Origin: Amycolatopsis bullii
Lineage (GTDB): Bacteria > Actinomycetota > Actinomycetes > Mycobacteriales > Pseudonocardiaceae
Length of the DNA stretch: 48,270 nucleotides
NCBI RefSeq assembly: GCF_014654205.1
Contig: NZ_BNAW01000064.1
Coordinates: 1-48,270, forward strand
Direction of reading: 5' to 3'
Part shown: positions 47,987-48,270 of the stretch, one piece after another
Numbering within the stretch: the first letter of the stretch is position 1
Layout of the letters: every line of letters starts with the position of its first letter
Made by a program: the position numbers and the translations under genes
The notes under the pieces: generated by a model
The model's database searches: none
What the model was told of the DNA's origin: nothing
What the model saw: only the letters and a program-made list of their open reading frames with translations

Positions 47987-48270
47987 ATGACCGACAACGC
48001 GACTGGTTCTTCTCCCGAAGCGGTGGCTCTTGCCGACCGCGTCGGCGAGTTTCTCGCGTGTATGCGGTCGGCTGAAGCGGGGCTCGGTGCGCTACTGGTG
48101 GAAATCGAACAGCGCGGAGTGATGGAGTTGTTCGGGTATCGCTCTGTCGCCCGGCTGCTGGAACATCTCGCCGATATTCCCAAGGCTGCTGCCGAACGGT
48201 TGGTGAAGCGCGCCCGCTTGCTCAACCCGGGCCGTAACCTCGATGGCAGCCCGATCCCCGCTTTGGCGCC
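47987..48270 (+). CDS. DUF222/13E12-family HNH endonuclease, N-terminal part (truncated by window)
   Basis: Only the first 94 codons are in the window: MTDNATGSSPEAVALADRVGEFLACMRSAEAGLGALLVEIEQRGVMELFGYRSVARLLEHLADIPKAAAERLVKRARLLNP, then GRNLDGSPIPALA. This matches the DUF222 N-terminal helical domain of 13E12-repeat-type proteins, which usually carry a C-terminal HNH nuclease domain (not visible here). Such genes are multicopy in many actinomycetes and behave like mobile or selfish genes. Base composition is less GC-biased than in the neighbours. The ATG at 47987 has a weak ribosome site, so a leaderless transcript is possible. Confidence 0.82.
   Translation, partial: MTDNATGSSPEAVALADRVGEFLACMRSAEAGLGALLVEIEQRGVMELFGYRSVARLLEHLADIPKAAAERLVKRARLLNPGRNLDGSPIPALA

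Overview
This 48.3 kb window looks like chromosome from a filamentous actinomycete of the Pseudonocardiales type, and Amycolatopsis is my best guess. The grounds are very high GC, strong third-position G/C in coding regions, many GTG starts, a complete bifunctional geosmin synthase, CGNR, HxlR and PGPGW-type actinobacterial families, and a DUF222/13E12-type HNH gene at the right edge. The genus is an inference from gene content, not from an rRNA gene. I see no rRNA, tRNA, CRISPR array, prophage or insertion sequence. The region reads as a metabolically versatile chromosome arm.

Layout. 1-447 is a gene-free, strongly C-skewed stretch with two G-quadruplex-capable motifs on the minus strand. 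448-3286 (+) holds a TetR regulator, an amino-acid dehydrogenase and a flavin-dependent monooxygenase-like protein. 3283-5007 (-) is a Tat-exported KstD-like flavoprotein with a KstR-type operator upstream. 5276-7363 is a P450 and a divergent SDR protein around a palindromic operator. 7360-9825 is a GH4 glycosidase and a divergent PfkB kinase. 9861-11918 is a secreted sugar dehydrogenase carrying discoidin and FN3 modules. 12041-13547 is an alpha/beta hydrolase with a divergent CGNR-type regulator. 13589-17333 (-) is an SDR, SCO6745-family, P450, SDR cluster. 17504-21343 has a secreted multidomain lectin-like protein, a methyltransferase, a streptogrisin-like protease and a small acetyltransferase. 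21509-23722 is geosmin synthase.

23783-27699 (+) is a tightly coupled five-gene operon: metallo-beta-lactamase-fold hydrolase, DedA membrane protein, holin-domain/phosphodiesterase fusion, glutaredoxin-like protein and a stand-alone SH3-like domain. All four junctions are GTGA stop/start overlaps. It is the best candidate here for an undescribed functional unit, possibly envelope-lipid or isoprenoid-phosphate metabolism. A methyltransferase follows. 28428-33241 is a TetR regulator divergent from a UvrA-like (DrrC-type) ATPase, a siderophore-interacting protein and an APH-type kinase, which resembles a resistance module. 33307-33559 is an internally deleted acetyltransferase pseudogene. 33552-36850 holds a TetR regulator, an SDR/HxlR divergent pair with two matching operators, 21-bp tandem repeats and an AAA ATPase.

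36858-45054 is a complete sugar regulon: LacI repressor, clear operator, CUT2-type ABC importer (binding lipoprotein, double ATPase, two permeases) and a secreted GH2-LamG glycosidase. It ends at a strong hairpin. 45144-47627 (-) has a TetR regulator, a PGPGW-type membrane protein and a membrane-anchored class C beta-lactamase-like hydrolase. 47709-47936 is a RibD/DHFR-family remnant. From 47987 a DUF222 HNH-type gene runs off the edge.
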